This document shows, in pieces, positions 8,298 to 17,031 of a stretch of DNA of 64,000 nt. Source of the DNA: Streptomyces albipurpureus. Its GTDB lineage: Bacteria; Actinomycetota; Actinomycetes; Streptomycetales; Streptomycetaceae. Within the stretch, counting starts at the first letter, position 1, and every line of letters starts with the position of its first letter. Below the pieces are notes generated by a model. The model did no database searches. It had not been told where the DNA came from and worked only from the letters and a program-made list of their open reading frames with translations. Both the position numbers and the translations under genes were made by a program. The stretch spans positions 1-64,000 of the forward strand of contig NZ_JAMQAW010000051.1 of assembly GCF_023701525.1 (NCBI RefSeq). The letters run 5' to 3'.

Positions 8298-9940
8298 TAC
8301 CCGTCCTTCTCCTTCTTCTGCTCCTCCAGATACCGCTGGCGGTTGCGCTCGTGCTCCGCGTTGGTCTCAGCGAAGAGGGTCTCGTCCTCGGTGATGGAGA
8401 CGAAGTAATACCACGGCCCGGCAGTGGGGTTCAGGGCTGAGCTCAGTGCGTCCTGTCCCGGGTTTCCGATGGGGCCGGGCGGCAGACCCTGTATGCGGTA
8501 GGTGTTGTAGGGGTCCTTGATCCTACGCAGAGCGTCAACGGACCCGATGGCGAGCTTGCTCTCACCCTTGATGTAGTTGACCGTCGAGTCGAACTCCAAC
8601 CGGCCGATCGTCTCGGTGTTGTTCTCCTTGAGACGGTTGTAGACGACCCGGGACACCTTGTCGAAGTCGTGCTTGTACTTGCCCTCGGCCTGCACCAGGC
8701 TCGCTACGGTGATCAGCTCAAGCGGCGACTTCAGCCCGAGCTTGGTCGCCTCCCCGGCGAGGTCCGTCCTGTTGTACTCCTTGTTCGCCTCGGCCACCAT
8801 CTTCTTGAGGACGGCCTCCGGCTTCATTCCCTTGGCGATCGGATAGGTCGCCGGGAAGAGGAAGCCCTCCAACGGGTCCCTGAGCTCCTTGCCCTTGACC
8901 CAGCTGGGCAGGCCCATGGTGCTCGCCTGCGATCTCGCGATGGCCGCGGTGGTGCCCTTCTTGAGCTCCAGACGCTTGTCGATCTCCGCGTAGACCCAGA
9001 CATTGCGCTTGCCGGGGGGGAGGATCAGGTTGTTGCGGCTCTTGGGGTTGAGCATCGCCTGCACGGCGTTTGCGCCGGACATCTCCTTGGGCAGGATGTA
9101 GACGCCCGCCTGGACGCTCTTGCCCTGGGCCGCGGAGACAAAGGCGCCCGAGCTTTTGACGACCCCGGCCTTCTTCAGGATGCTGCCGATCTCCTGGAGA
9201 CCCGCGCCCGCGGGGACCTCGATCTCGGTGGTGCCGCTGCCGGCGCCGGCGAAGTCCTCGGGCGCACCGAACTTGCCCTCCCAGAACTGATACCCGAAGT
9301 AGCTGACCCCGCCGAGGCCGCCGAGGAGAACCAGCGAGACGACCAGGCAGGCGCAGCCGTTGCGGCCCTTCTTCTTGCCCTTGCCACGGCGCTCGTTCCC
9401 GCCGTCACCACCACCGCGGCGACGGCCCTGGCGGGGGTCGTCGTACCCATCGGCGTCGTCGGCATCCGCGCCGGTGAAGAAGGGGTGCTTCTCCTCCTCC
9501 GGTGCCTCGGCCTCCCACTGCCCAGCATCGGCCTCTGGCTCGGGCTCGCTACGGCGGTTCGGGGGCTCCGGCGGCGGGTACGCCTCAGGAGTGGCGTAGT
9601 AGTCCGCCTCCTGCTGGTTGCCGTAGCCGGCGGGGGTACCGCCGTAGGGCATCGCCGTCTGCTGGCTGGTGTCCCAACCACCGTCATACGGCTGCTGGGC
9701 GGCCTGCCCCTCGAACTGCTGCCCTTCGTAGGACTGCTGACCGTCGTACCCCTGCTGGCCGTACTGCTGCTGGTACGCGTCGGCGCCGTACTCCTGCTGC
9801 TGCGGCTGCGCGTACTGGTGCGGCTGGCCAGTGGTGGAATCCTGGCCGGTTCCAGCCTGGCCTTCCCATCCCTGATCGCCGTACAAAGGGTCATCGGGAT
9901 GCCACGGTTCGGAGCCGGGGCCCCGGCCATAATCAGTCAT
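8297..9940 (-). CDS. mltG: Endolytic murein transglycosylase MltG
   Basis: The 547-residue protein has an unusually long cytoplasmic N-terminus (1-195), first Gln/Tyr/Gly-rich with QQYGQQGYDGQQSYEGQQ-like repeats, then acidic and finally strongly basic. A single transmembrane helix follows (about 196-219), then the extracytoplasmic YceG domain. The catalytic glutamate is E419 in VASLVQAEGKYK. The enzyme cuts nascent glycan strands and is proposed to terminate peptidoglycan polymerisation. It is coupled to aroE downstream and follows ruvX and alaS, a conserved actinobacterial order. The tail is about 150 residues longer than in Escherichia coli MltG. Confidence 0.93.
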   Translation of the reverse strand: MTDYGRGPGSEPWHPDDPLYGDQGWEGQAGTGQDSTTGQPHQYAQPQQQEYGADAYQQQYGQQGYDGQQSYEGQQFEGQAAQQPYDGGWDTSQQTAMPYGGTPAGYGNQQEADYYATPEAYPPPEPPNRRSEPEPEADAGQWEAEAPEEEKHPFFTGADADDADGYDDPRQGRRRGGGDGGNERRGKGKKKGRNGCACLVVSLVLLGGLGGVSYFGYQFWEGKFGAPEDFAGAGSGTTEIEVPAGAGLQEIGSILKKAGVVKSSGAFVSAAQGKSVQAGVYILPKEMSGANAVQAMLNPKSRNNLILPPGKRNVWVYAEIDKRLELKKGTTAAIARSQASTMGLPSWVKGKELRDPLEGFLFPATYPIAKGMKPEAVLKKMVAEANKEYNRTDLAGEATKLGLKSPLELITVASLVQAEGKYKHDFDKVSRVVYNRLKENNTETIGRLEFDSTVNYIKGESKLAIGSVDALRRIKDPYNTYRIQGLPPGPIGNPGQDALSSALNPTAGPWYYFVSITEDETLFAETNAEHERNRQRYLEEQKKEKDG

Positions 9941-10044
9941 CGATCCCCTAGGGCCGCGAGGTGGCCGCCACGCCGCGCCGCCTCTTTTCTGTGCGGCAGC
10001 TGTTCGAACACCGCCGCATGGCGCGGAACGTTACCGTATCGCGA

Positions 10045-10509
10045 TCAGACAACCACTTCGACGCCCTCACCCGGAGGGGCTCCTGACGCCCGTTCGGACT
10101 CCAGAGCGTTCTGAAGAATCACCACAGCGGCAGCCTGATCGATGACAGAGCGGCCTTTTTTGGACTTCACACCCGAAGCACGAAGGCTCTGAGTCGCCGT
10201 TACTGTGGTCATCCTCTCGTCGACCAATCGGACCGGTACGGGTGCGATGCCCCGGGCCAGTACCTGCGTAAAGGCCCGGATCTTGACCGCGGCGGGGCCC
10301 TCTCCACCGCTGAGCGAGCGCGGCAGACCGACGATGACCTCGATCGGTTCGTACTCCTGAACGATCATTTTCAGCCGACGGTGGGCGGCCGGGACATCGC
10401 GCCCCGGCACGGTCTCCACCGGGGTGGCGAGCACCCCGTCGGGGTCGCACGAGGCGACCCCGATGCGGGCGTCTCCGACGTCCAGCGCAAGACGGCGTCC
10501 TCTGCGCAT
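10045..10509 (-). CDS. ruvX: Putative pre-16S rRNA nuclease / Holliday junction resolvase-like YqgF
   Basis: The 154-residue protein has an RNase H-like fold. Conserved parts are LALDVGDARIGVASCDP (first Asp), VGLPRSLSGGEG, and VRLVDERMTTVTA (acidic active-site residue). Family members mature the 5' end of 16S rRNA and have also been described as resolvase-like. The ATG overlaps the alaS stop by one base (TGATG). It sits in the alaS-ruvX-mltG-aroE series, and its length is normal. Confidence 0.93.
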   Translation of the reverse strand: MRRGRRLALDVGDARIGVASCDPDGVLATPVETVPGRDVPAAHRRLKMIVQEYEPIEVIVGLPRSLSGGEGPAAVKIRAFTQVLARGIAPVPVRLVDERMTTVTATQSLRASGVKSKKGRSVIDQAAAVVILQNALESERASGAPPGEGVEVVV

Positions 10510-13178
10510 CAGGAGGTCTCGGCGACCAGGCGTTCGACGGCGGCGATGGCGTCGCCGACCGCGTCCGCGTTCTGTCCGCCGCCCTGGGCGACATCCGGCT
10601 TGCCGCCGCCACCACCACCGAGTGTCTTCGCAGCCGTCCGTACCAGCTCGCCGGCCTTCAGACCCCGCTCGCGAGCGGACTCGTTGGTGGCGATGACGGT
10701 CAACGGGCGTCCGTTCGCCACGGTGAACAGCGCCACCACGGCGGGGCGATCGCCCTGGATGCGGCCACGGACATCGAGCACCAGCTTGCGCAGATCATCG
10801 GCTGAGGTGCCGTCCTGCACCACCCCGGTCACCACGGCCACGCCTCGGACGTCCCGGGCGCCCTCGACCAGCCCCGCGGCGGCCTGGAGCACCTTCTCGG
10901 CGCGGAAGCGCTCGATCTCCTTCTCCGCGTCCTTCAGCTTGGCGAGCATGGCGGAGATCTTCTCGGGCAGCTCCTCGGAACGTCCCTTGACCAGCTCCTG
11001 GAGCTGGGCGACCACGGTGTGCTCCTTGGCGAGGAAGTTGTACGCGTCCACACCGACGAGGGCCTCGATACGTCGAACCCCCGAGCCGATCGACGACTCA
11101 CCGAGGAGTTTCACCAGGCCCAGTTGGGCGGTGTTGCCCACATGAGTGCCACCGCACAGCTCCTTGGAGAAGTCACCGATGGTGACGACTCGCACCCGCT
11201 CGCCGTACTTCTCACCGAACTCGGCGATGGCACCGGACTTCCTGGCCTCGTCGATGCTCATGATCTCGGCCTCGACCTCCAGCTCACGGGCGAGAACCTC
11301 GTTGATCCGCTGCTCGACATCGGTGAGCACCGTGCCGGGCACGGCGGACGGTGAGCCGAAGTCGAAGCGGAACCGACCGGGCGAGTTCTCCGAGCCGGCC
11401 TGGGCGGCCGTCGGGCCCAGTGCGTCGCGCAGGGCCTGGTGGGTCAGATGGGTGGCGCTGTGGGCGCGGGCGATGGCACGACGGCGCTTGATGTCGATGG
11501 CCGCATGGGCGGATGAGCCCACGGTCACCTCGCCGACCTGGACCGAGCCCTTGTGCACGGAGACGCCGGGCACCGGCTGCTGCACATCGCGGATCTGGAT
11601 GACGGCACCGGAGTCCAGCCTGATGCGCCCCTGGTCGGCCAGCTGACCGCCGCCCTCGGCATAGAACGGGGTCCGGTCGAGGACGACCTCGATCTCGTCG
11701 CCCTCGGAGGCGGCGGGGGCGGGCACCCCGTCGACGAGCAGGCCGACGATGGTCGACTCACCCGCGGTCGAGAGATAACCGGTGAACTCGGTGGAGCCGG
11801 CGCGGTCGGCCACCTCGCGGTAGGCGGAGAGATCGGCGTGACCGGTCTTCTTGGACCGGGCGTCCGCCTTGGCCTTGTCCCGCTGTTCCTTCATCAACCG
11901 GCGGAAGCCGTCCTCATCGACCCTCAGCCCCTGCTCGGCGGCCATCTCCAGGGTGAGGTCGATCGGGAAGCCCCAGGTGTCATGGAGCAGGAACGCCTTG
12001 TCCCCGGCGAGGACCTTGGCGCCGCCGGCCTTGGCGTCGGTGATGGCGGTGTCGAGGATGTTGGTGCCGGCCTTGAGGGTCTTGAGGAAGGCGGCCTCCT
12101 CCGCGAGGGCCACGGTCTCGATGCGCCTGCGGTCGGTGACCAGCTCCGGGTACTGCACACCCATGGTCGTGACGACCGCGTCGGCCAGCTCGGCGATGAC
12201 CGGACCGGTGGCGCCGAGGAGCCGCATGTTGCGGATGGCGCGACGCATGATCCGGCGCAGTACATAGCCGCGCCCCTCGTTGCCGGGGGTGACACCGTCC
12301 CCGATGAGCATCACGGAGGTACGGATGTGGTCGGCCACCACGCGAAGGGACACGTCCGACTCGTGGTCCACGCCGTAGCGCACACCGGTCAGCTCGGTGG
12401 CCTGGTCCATGACGACACGCAGGGTGTCCGTCTCGTACATGTTGTGCACGTCTTGCAGGATCATGGCCAGACGTTCGAGCCCGAGGCCGGTGTCGATGTT
12501 CTTGGAGGGGAGCTCCCCGAGGATCGGGAAGTCGTCCTTGCCCTCGCCCGCGCCGCGCTCGTACTGCATGAAGACCAGGTTCCAGATCTCCACATAGCGC
12601 TCGTCGTTGACGGCGGGGCCGCCCTCTTCGCCGAACTCGGGCCCGCGGTCGTAGTTGATCTCAGAGCACGGTCCACAGGGGCCGGGCACGCCCATCGACC
12701 AGAAGTTGGGGCCCATGCCCAGACGCTGGATGCGTTCGGCGGGTACGCCGATCACATCGCGCCAGATCTGCTCCGCCTCGTCGTCCTCCTTGTAGACCGT
12801 GATCCACAGACGCTCGGGGTCAAGGCCGTAACCACCGTCGGCGACGGAGCCGGTGAGCAGCTCCCAGGCCAGCTTGATGGCCCCTTCCTTGAAGTAGTCG
12901 CCGAAGGAGAAGTTGCCGCACATCTGGAAGAAGGTGCCGTGGCGGGTGGTCTTGCCGACCTCTTCGATGTCCGGGGTGCGCACGCACTTCTGCACACTGG
13001 TGATCCGCGGGGCGGGCGGCTTGACCTCACCGAGGAAGTACGGCTTGAAGGGGACCATGCCCGCGGGGACCAGCAGCAGAGTCGGGTCGTCCGCGATCAG
13101 CGACGCCGAAGGAACGACGGCGTGTCCGCGCTCCTCGAAGAAGCTCAGCCAGCGGCGGCGGATTTCAGCCGACTCCAT
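10509..13178 (-). CDS. alaS: Alanine--tRNA ligase
   Basis: The 889-residue class II synthetase has an N-terminal catalytic domain starting MESAEIRRRWLSFFEERGH, the tRNA-recognition domain, an editing domain with HSATHLTH (HxxxH zinc ligands) and CGGTHVGNT, and a C-terminal C-Ala region with a glycine-rich stretch GGGGGGKPDVAQGGG. Full length with no frame breaks. The ATG start overlaps the stop of the upstream DUF6167-like gene by one base (TGATG), and its stop overlaps the ruvX start. Confidence 0.97.
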   Translation of the reverse strand: MESAEIRRRWLSFFEERGHAVVPSASLIADDPTLLLVPAGMVPFKPYFLGEVKPPAPRITSVQKCVRTPDIEEVGKTTRHGTFFQMCGNFSFGDYFKEGAIKLAWELLTGSVADGGYGLDPERLWITVYKEDDEAEQIWRDVIGVPAERIQRLGMGPNFWSMGVPGPCGPCSEINYDRGPEFGEEGGPAVNDERYVEIWNLVFMQYERGAGEGKDDFPILGELPSKNIDTGLGLERLAMILQDVHNMYETDTLRVVMDQATELTGVRYGVDHESDVSLRVVADHIRTSVMLIGDGVTPGNEGRGYVLRRIMRRAIRNMRLLGATGPVIAELADAVVTTMGVQYPELVTDRRRIETVALAEEAAFLKTLKAGTNILDTAITDAKAGGAKVLAGDKAFLLHDTWGFPIDLTLEMAAEQGLRVDEDGFRRLMKEQRDKAKADARSKKTGHADLSAYREVADRAGSTEFTGYLSTAGESTIVGLLVDGVPAPAASEGDEIEVVLDRTPFYAEGGGQLADQGRIRLDSGAVIQIRDVQQPVPGVSVHKGSVQVGEVTVGSSAHAAIDIKRRRAIARAHSATHLTHQALRDALGPTAAQAGSENSPGRFRFDFGSPSAVPGTVLTDVEQRINEVLARELEVEAEIMSIDEARKSGAIAEFGEKYGERVRVVTIGDFSKELCGGTHVGNTAQLGLVKLLGESSIGSGVRRIEALVGVDAYNFLAKEHTVVAQLQELVKGRSEELPEKISAMLAKLKDAEKEIERFRAEKVLQAAAGLVEGARDVRGVAVVTGVVQDGTSADDLRKLVLDVRGRIQGDRPAVVALFTVANGRPLTVIATNESARERGLKAGELVRTAAKTLGGGGGGKPDVAQGGGQNADAVGDAIAAVERLVAETS

Positions 13179-13510
13179 CAGTGGTCCTCATTCCGGTTGT
13201 ACGAGTGGTCGGGGTGCTGGATGTGCTGGCGCTGCCCCAGGGCGGGGCGATGACGTTGGGCGGGTAGTTCAGCGGGGTCGGGTGGGGTGTGCATGCCGAG
13301 CACTTCCCCCAACTCCTCCTCGCGCTGGGCCATTCCTGCCCGGACGTCGAGTGCGAAGTCCTTGAGTTTATGACCTGCGTCGATGGCCTTGTTCGCCGCC
13401 TGCGCGGCAAGGCTCTCGGGGGTCAGCTGCTGGAGCTTGCGGTGGACCTTGGTGGTGGCCCAGACACCGGCTGCGGCACCAGCGCCAAACCAGAACGCTC
13501 GGCGGAACAT
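13178..13510 (-). CDS. DUF6167-like small membrane-associated protein
   Basis: The 110-residue product begins MFRRAFWFGAGAAAGVWATT, a short hydrophobic N-terminal segment with small residues that probably anchors it in the membrane. An amphipathic helical middle (LTPESLAAQAANKAIDAGHKLK) and a polar His/Gln-rich tail follow. It matches a small Streptomyces family of unknown function found just upstream of alaS. It is overlapped with alaS and starts 6 bp from the DUF948 gene, so it is part of that operon. No enzymatic motif. Confidence 0.75.
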   Translation of the reverse strand: MFRRAFWFGAGAAAGVWATTKVHRKLQQLTPESLAAQAANKAIDAGHKLKDFALDVRAGMAQREEELGEVLGMHTPPDPAELPAQRHRPALGQRQHIQHPDHSYNRNEDH

Positions 13511-13516
13511 CGTTCG

Positions 13517-13960
13517 TCAACCCTTTCTGCCCCACCGGCCGCGCCCCTCGCGGGCCGCCGGGACGGTGCGGCCGACGACCGTACGCCGGGAGCGCTCCCG
13601 GGAGCGCTGCTCCTCGGGCCCGCGGCTCATCGCCCGGCGAACGCCGTACCCGAAGGCCGCGACCTTGACCAGCGGGCCGCCGAAGGTGGAGGCGACGGTC
13701 GTGGAGAGTGCGGAGGCGTTGGAGGTGACTTCCTGGACGTCCGTGGCGATCGCGTCGACCCGGTCCAGCTGGGTCTGTGCGGAGCGGACCGTGGCAGACG
13801 CGTCCGCCAGCAGCGGTACCGCCTGCTCGGTCACCTCCGCCACCAGCCGGGTGGTCGCCTTGAGCGTCTGCGCCAACCTCACCAGCACCACCGCGAGGAA
13901 GGAGACCAGGATCGCCCAGAAGACGGCGACCAGAATCCCGGCAACCTCTCCACCGGTCAC
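13517..13960 (-). CDS. DUF948 domain membrane protein
   Basis: The 147-residue product starts with a transmembrane helix (GGEVAGILVAVFWAILVSFL) followed by a long heptad-like helix (LAQTLKATTRLVAEVTEQAVPLLADASATV), the pattern of DUF948 proteins, which resemble methyl-accepting coiled coils without a signalling tip. I used GTG 13960 because homologues begin close to the hydrophobic helix; a GTG at 13990 also has a good ribosome site (GAGG at 9 bp) and would add 10 residues. It is the first gene of the run into alaS, and its promoter probably lies in 13961-14076, back to back with the STAND ATPase gene. Confidence 0.8.
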   Translation of the reverse strand: MTGGEVAGILVAVFWAILVSFLAVVLVRLAQTLKATTRLVAEVTEQAVPLLADASATVRSAQTQLDRVDAIATDVQEVTSNASALSTTVASTFGGPLVKVAAFGYGVRRAMSRGPEEQRSRERSRRTVVGRTVPAAREGRGRWGRKG

Positions 13961-14076
13961 GCTGCACCGCTCTCTGCTATCGCCGGACACGTCTGAAAAC
14001 CTCTGCCGAGCCTATCGCGCCCGGGGTCTTGCCCCCTACCGCATTGATGGCGGGCAAGGGGAGTCGCCGCAGAAGA

Positions 14077-14106
14077 TTGTACGGAGTGGAATCACGCGGG
14101 TACGCT
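14077..14106 (+). promoter_or_regulatory. Candidate promoter giving a leaderless STAND ATPase mRNA
   Basis: TTGTAC (14077-14082) and TACGCT (14101-14106) are separated by 18 bp, a fair match to the main vegetative promoter of Streptomyces. The predicted start of transcription falls within a few bases of ATG 14116, and no ribosome site precedes that ATG, so a leaderless transcript is inferred. Confidence 0.5.
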
Positions 14107-14115
14107 GCGTGTCCC

Positions 14116-16338
14116 ATGCGCCGCTCTCATCGCAACTGCCCGTTCCCTGACGGTCATCCGCACGGTCTTCCGCTGGACCATCCTTCGAGGCGGGAGGGCC
14201 GGTCGGCGGGGTTCCCCGGCTTTGTGGGCCGGGTCGATGAGCTGGCCCAGCTCGCGCGACTGCTCGATGGCTCGCGGCTGGTGACCGTGGCCGGCGTGGG
14301 CGGGGTGGGCAAGTCACGGCTCGCCATGCAGGCGGCCGCGGCAGTGCAGAATCGGTTCACCGATGGGGTGGGCCTGGTGGAACTCGCCGCGGTCCATGAC
14401 CCGGGGCTCATCGGGCACGCCCTCGCGGAGGCCCTGGACATCACCCACCGCACCAGCAGATCACCGCGTGACGTACTGGTCGACCATCTCGCCGAGCGCG
14501 AGCTCCTCCTTGTCCTCGACGGCGTCGAACATCTCGCCGCGGAGTGTGCGGATTTGGTGGCGGATCTCCTGGCCGCAGCTCCGGGCCTGCGGATTCTCGC
14601 TACCGGCCGCCGGCCGCTGCGCCTGCCGAACGAGGCGACTCTGCCGCTGGCGCCGCTGAGTGAGTCCGACGCGGTCCAGCTGTTCGCCGACCGCGCGGCC
14701 CTCACCCTGGCCCGCTTCCGGCTGACCGACGGCGATCAGCACCGCGTCCAGGAGATATGCCGGCGTCTCGATGGCATCCCCCTCGCCCTGGAACTAGCGG
14801 CGGGCAGGCTCGCGGGGCTCACCCTCGACCAGGTGCTGGAGCGGTTGGACGATCGCTTCCGCCTCCTGACCGGGGGCGGCCGGGCTCTGCCGCCGCGCCA
14901 TCAGACCCTGCGGACGACCATTGGTTGGAGCCATGAGCTCTGCACTCCCCCGGAGCGGCTGCTGTGGGCCCGGCTCACGGTCTTCGCGGGCGAGTTCGAT
15001 TCCGAGGCCGTGGAGTATGTGTGCAGCGGGCCGGATCTCCCCGCCGAGAGCGTGCCCGGGGTGCTGGCCGAACTGGTCGCCCAGTCGGTCGTCTCCCGTA
15101 CGCGGACACCCGCGGGCGTGCGCTACCGCATGCTGGACACCCTTCGGGTGTACGGCGGCGAGTGGTTGGCGGCCCTGGGCGACGACATGAGACTGCGCAA
15201 GAGACATCGCGACTGGTACATGGGCCTGGCTACCTGGTGCGAGTTGGACTGGTTCAGCCCGCGCCAACTGGAGGTGGCGGCCTGCGCCGAAAGCGCCCTG
15301 CCCAATCTGCGGGCGGCGCTCGAACTCTGTCTGGAGCGGGACGGGGACACCCATCTCGGTCAGCATCTGGCGGGCACACTCTGGTTCTTCTGGGTCGGCT
15401 GCGGTCGGCTCGCTGAGGGCAGGCACTGGCTGGACCGCGCGCTGGCCCTGCCCAACGCGCATGCCCCGTCCCGCTTGAAGGCCCAGTGGGTGCTCGGACA
15501 GGTGGCGCTTCTGCAGGGCGACGGCGCAGCGGCGGAGCGGGTGCTGCACGACTGCCGTGAGGTGGCGATCCGTACCGACCACCCGGTGGCGGTGGCGTAC
15601 GCGGTGCATCGGCTGGGCAGCCTGGCCCTGCTGTCCGACTCCACCCCTCGCGCCGAGGACCTACTGCGCGGGGCCCTCGCCTCCTACCGGGAGTTGGGCG
15701 AGCTGAACAGCAATGTCCTGCTGGCTCAGACCTCACTGGCCATGGCCCTGGCCTTCCAGGACCGAGGGGAAGAGGCCGTCAGACTGTGCGAAGAGGTCCT
15801 GGAGTCGTGCCAGGGCAACGGCGAGCTCTGGGCCCGCTCCTATGCGCTGTACGCACTGGGATACACGGCCCAGATGGCCGGCGACCGGGCCACCGCGCGG
15901 ACCAGGCTGAGCGCGGCGGTGTCCATCGCGCACCGCTTCAACGACCCGGTGGGCGCGGCGCTCTGCCTTGAGCTGCTGGCACTGGTCACCGCGGAGACGG
16001 GCGGTACGGCGGAGGCCGCGTTGCTGCTGGGCGCCGCGGCGGCGGTGTGGGACGAACTCGGTGTTCACCTCGCCGGGTTGGGCCGCTTCGGCGCACCCCG
16101 GGAACTGTGCCGCCGTCTCACCGTTGGCGCACTGGGCTCCGAGCGGTATGGATCGCTGGTGCGGGAGGGGCGCGCGCTACTGCTGGATGCGGCGGTGCAG
16201 CGTGTGGTCGCTCCGCCGGACCGGTGTCCGCCGGTGCCGCAGGGGCGTACCGCCGAACAGTCGGCCGCTCCCACGGCCCCGGGCATGCGAAAGCCCGCCG
16301 GCTCTCCCATCCCACAGGGCGGGGAAACGGCGGGCTGA
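14116..16338 (+). CDS. Orphan AfsR-like STAND ATPase with TPR-type C-terminus
   Basis: The 740-residue protein has a STAND (NB-ARC-like) ATPase domain: FVGRVDEL entry motif, Walker A GVGGVGKS (about residues 60-67), Walker B-like LLLVLDGVEHL, sensor LRILATGRR, and GIPLALELAAGRL. A winged-helix-like region follows (TIGWSHELCTPPERLLWARLTVFAGEF), then about 350 residues of helical repeats typical of TPR. AfsR-type regulators carry a DNA-binding domain at the N-terminus and many relatives a LuxR HTH at the C-terminus; neither is seen here, so it may act through a partner. ATG 14116 is chosen over an upstream in-frame start because of the promoter position. It sits between two core operons and has no matching partner gene. 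Confidence 0.8.
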   Translation: MRRSHRNCPFPDGHPHGLPLDHPSRREGRSAGFPGFVGRVDELAQLARLLDGSRLVTVAGVGGVGKSRLAMQAAAAVQNRFTDGVGLVELAAVHDPGLIGHALAEALDITHRTSRSPRDVLVDHLAERELLLVLDGVEHLAAECADLVADLLAAAPGLRILATGRRPLRLPNEATLPLAPLSESDAVQLFADRAALTLARFRLTDGDQHRVQEICRRLDGIPLALELAAGRLAGLTLDQVLERLDDRFRLLTGGGRALPPRHQTLRTTIGWSHELCTPPERLLWARLTVFAGEFDSEAVEYVCSGPDLPAESVPGVLAELVAQSVVSRTRTPAGVRYRMLDTLRVYGGEWLAALGDDMRLRKRHRDWYMGLATWCELDWFSPRQLEVAACAESALPNLRAALELCLERDGDTHLGQHLAGTLWFFWVGCGRLAEGRHWLDRALALPNAHAPSRLKAQWVLGQVALLQGDGAAAERVLHDCREVAIRTDHPVAVAYAVHRLGSLALLSDSTPRAEDLLRGALASYRELGELNSNVLLAQTSLAMALAFQDRGEEAVRLCEEVLESCQGNGELWARSYALYALGYTAQMAGDRATARTRLSAAVSIAHRFNDPVGAALCLELLALVTAETGGTAEAALLLGAAAAVWDELGVHLAGLGRFGAPRELCRRLTVGALGSERYGSLVREGRALLLDAAVQRVVAPPDRCPPVPQGRTAEQSAAPTAPGMRKPAGSPIPQGGETAG
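16293..16335. terminator. Hairpin embedded in the last codons of the STAND ATPase gene
   Basis: GCCCGCCG (16293-16300) pairs with CGGCGGGC (16328-16335). The right arm abuts the TGA stop at 16336, so the hairpin lies wholly inside coding sequence. It separates this gene from the convergent rpsD, whose stop is at 16361, and may serve both directions. Confidence 0.55.
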
Positions 16339-16360
16339 GGCGCGGGTTACCCCGCCCGGA

Positions 16361-16975
16361 TCAGCGGGCGTAGTACTCGACGACGAGCTGCTCGTCGCAG
16401 ATCACGGGGACTTCCTTGCGCTGCGGGTCGCGGTCCAGGCGGAAGGCCAGGGCCTTCAGGTTCACCTGGAGGTAACGCGGGGTCTCACCATCGGCGGCGA
16501 AGCCACCCTCGCGGGAGACCTGGAACAGGGTCTTCTCGCGGGAGCGCTCGCGGACCATCACGACGTCGTCGGGACGGACGCGGAAGGAAGGCTTGTCGAC
16601 CTTGCCACCGTTGACCTCGATGTGGCCGTGGACGACCATCTGACGGGCCTGGTAGATGGTGCGGGCGATGCCCGAGCGCAGGACCAGCGCGTCAAGGCGG
16701 CGCTCCAGCTCGATGACCAGCGCCTCGCCCGTCTTGCCCTCGGCCTTGCGGGCGCGGTCGTAGGCGCGGACCATCTGGCGCTCGCTGATGTCGTACTGGG
16801 CACGCAGGCGCTGCTTCTCCAGCAGACGGACCTTGTAGTCCGAGTTCTGCTTGCGGCCACGGCCGTGCTCACCCGGGGGGTACGGGCGGGCCTCGAAGTA
16901 CTTGACTGCCTTCGGCGTCAGCGCAATGCCGAGCGCACGAGACTTCTTGACCTTGGGACGCGACTGGTTAGGCAC
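16361..16975 (-). CDS. rpsD: 30S ribosomal protein S4
   Basis: The 204-residue protein is a full-length S4, which binds 16S rRNA early in 30S assembly. The N-terminus is PNQSRPKVKKSRALGIALTP, and the S4 RNA-binding domain follows with LDALVLRSGIARTIYQARQMVVHGHIEVNGGKVD. It lacks the four-Cys zinc motif, so it is the C-minus type. The start is GTG with GGAGG 10 bp upstream. It is monocistronic, away from the large ribosomal operons, as is usual in Streptomyces. An iron box lies immediately upstream (16999-17017), so its promoter overlaps or adjoins that operator. Confidence 0.97.
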   Translation of the reverse strand: MPNQSRPKVKKSRALGIALTPKAVKYFEARPYPPGEHGRGRKQNSDYKVRLLEKQRLRAQYDISERQMVRAYDRARKAEGKTGEALVIELERRLDALVLRSGIARTIYQARQMVVHGHIEVNGGKVDKPSFRVRPDDVVMVRERSREKTLFQVSREGGFAADGETPRYLQVNLKALAFRLDRDPQRKEVPVICDEQLVVEYYAR

Positions 16976-16998
16976 GTTCTCCAGACCTCCGAAATAGG

Positions 16999-17017
16999 TT
17001 AGGTTAGGCTCACCTTA
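16999..17017. promoter_or_regulatory. Iron box (predicted DmdR/IdeR operator)
   Basis: TTAGGTTAGGCTCACCTTA matches 17 of 19 positions of the actinobacterial iron box (TTAGGTTAGGCTAACCTAA), to which the iron-dependent repressors DmdR1 and IdeR bind. It ends 14 bp before ATG 17032 and begins 23 bp from the rpsD GTG, so it sits in the divergent promoter region. The most likely target is the plus-strand DUF2470 gene. Confidence 0.85.
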
Positions 17018-17031
17018 CTCAAGGAGATCGC

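Noticed and set aside
11553..13253. 566-codon open frame opposite alaS
   Set aside because: Antisense shadow of alaS; composition (His/Val/Gly/Asp-rich) is typical of antisense frames in GC-rich genes.
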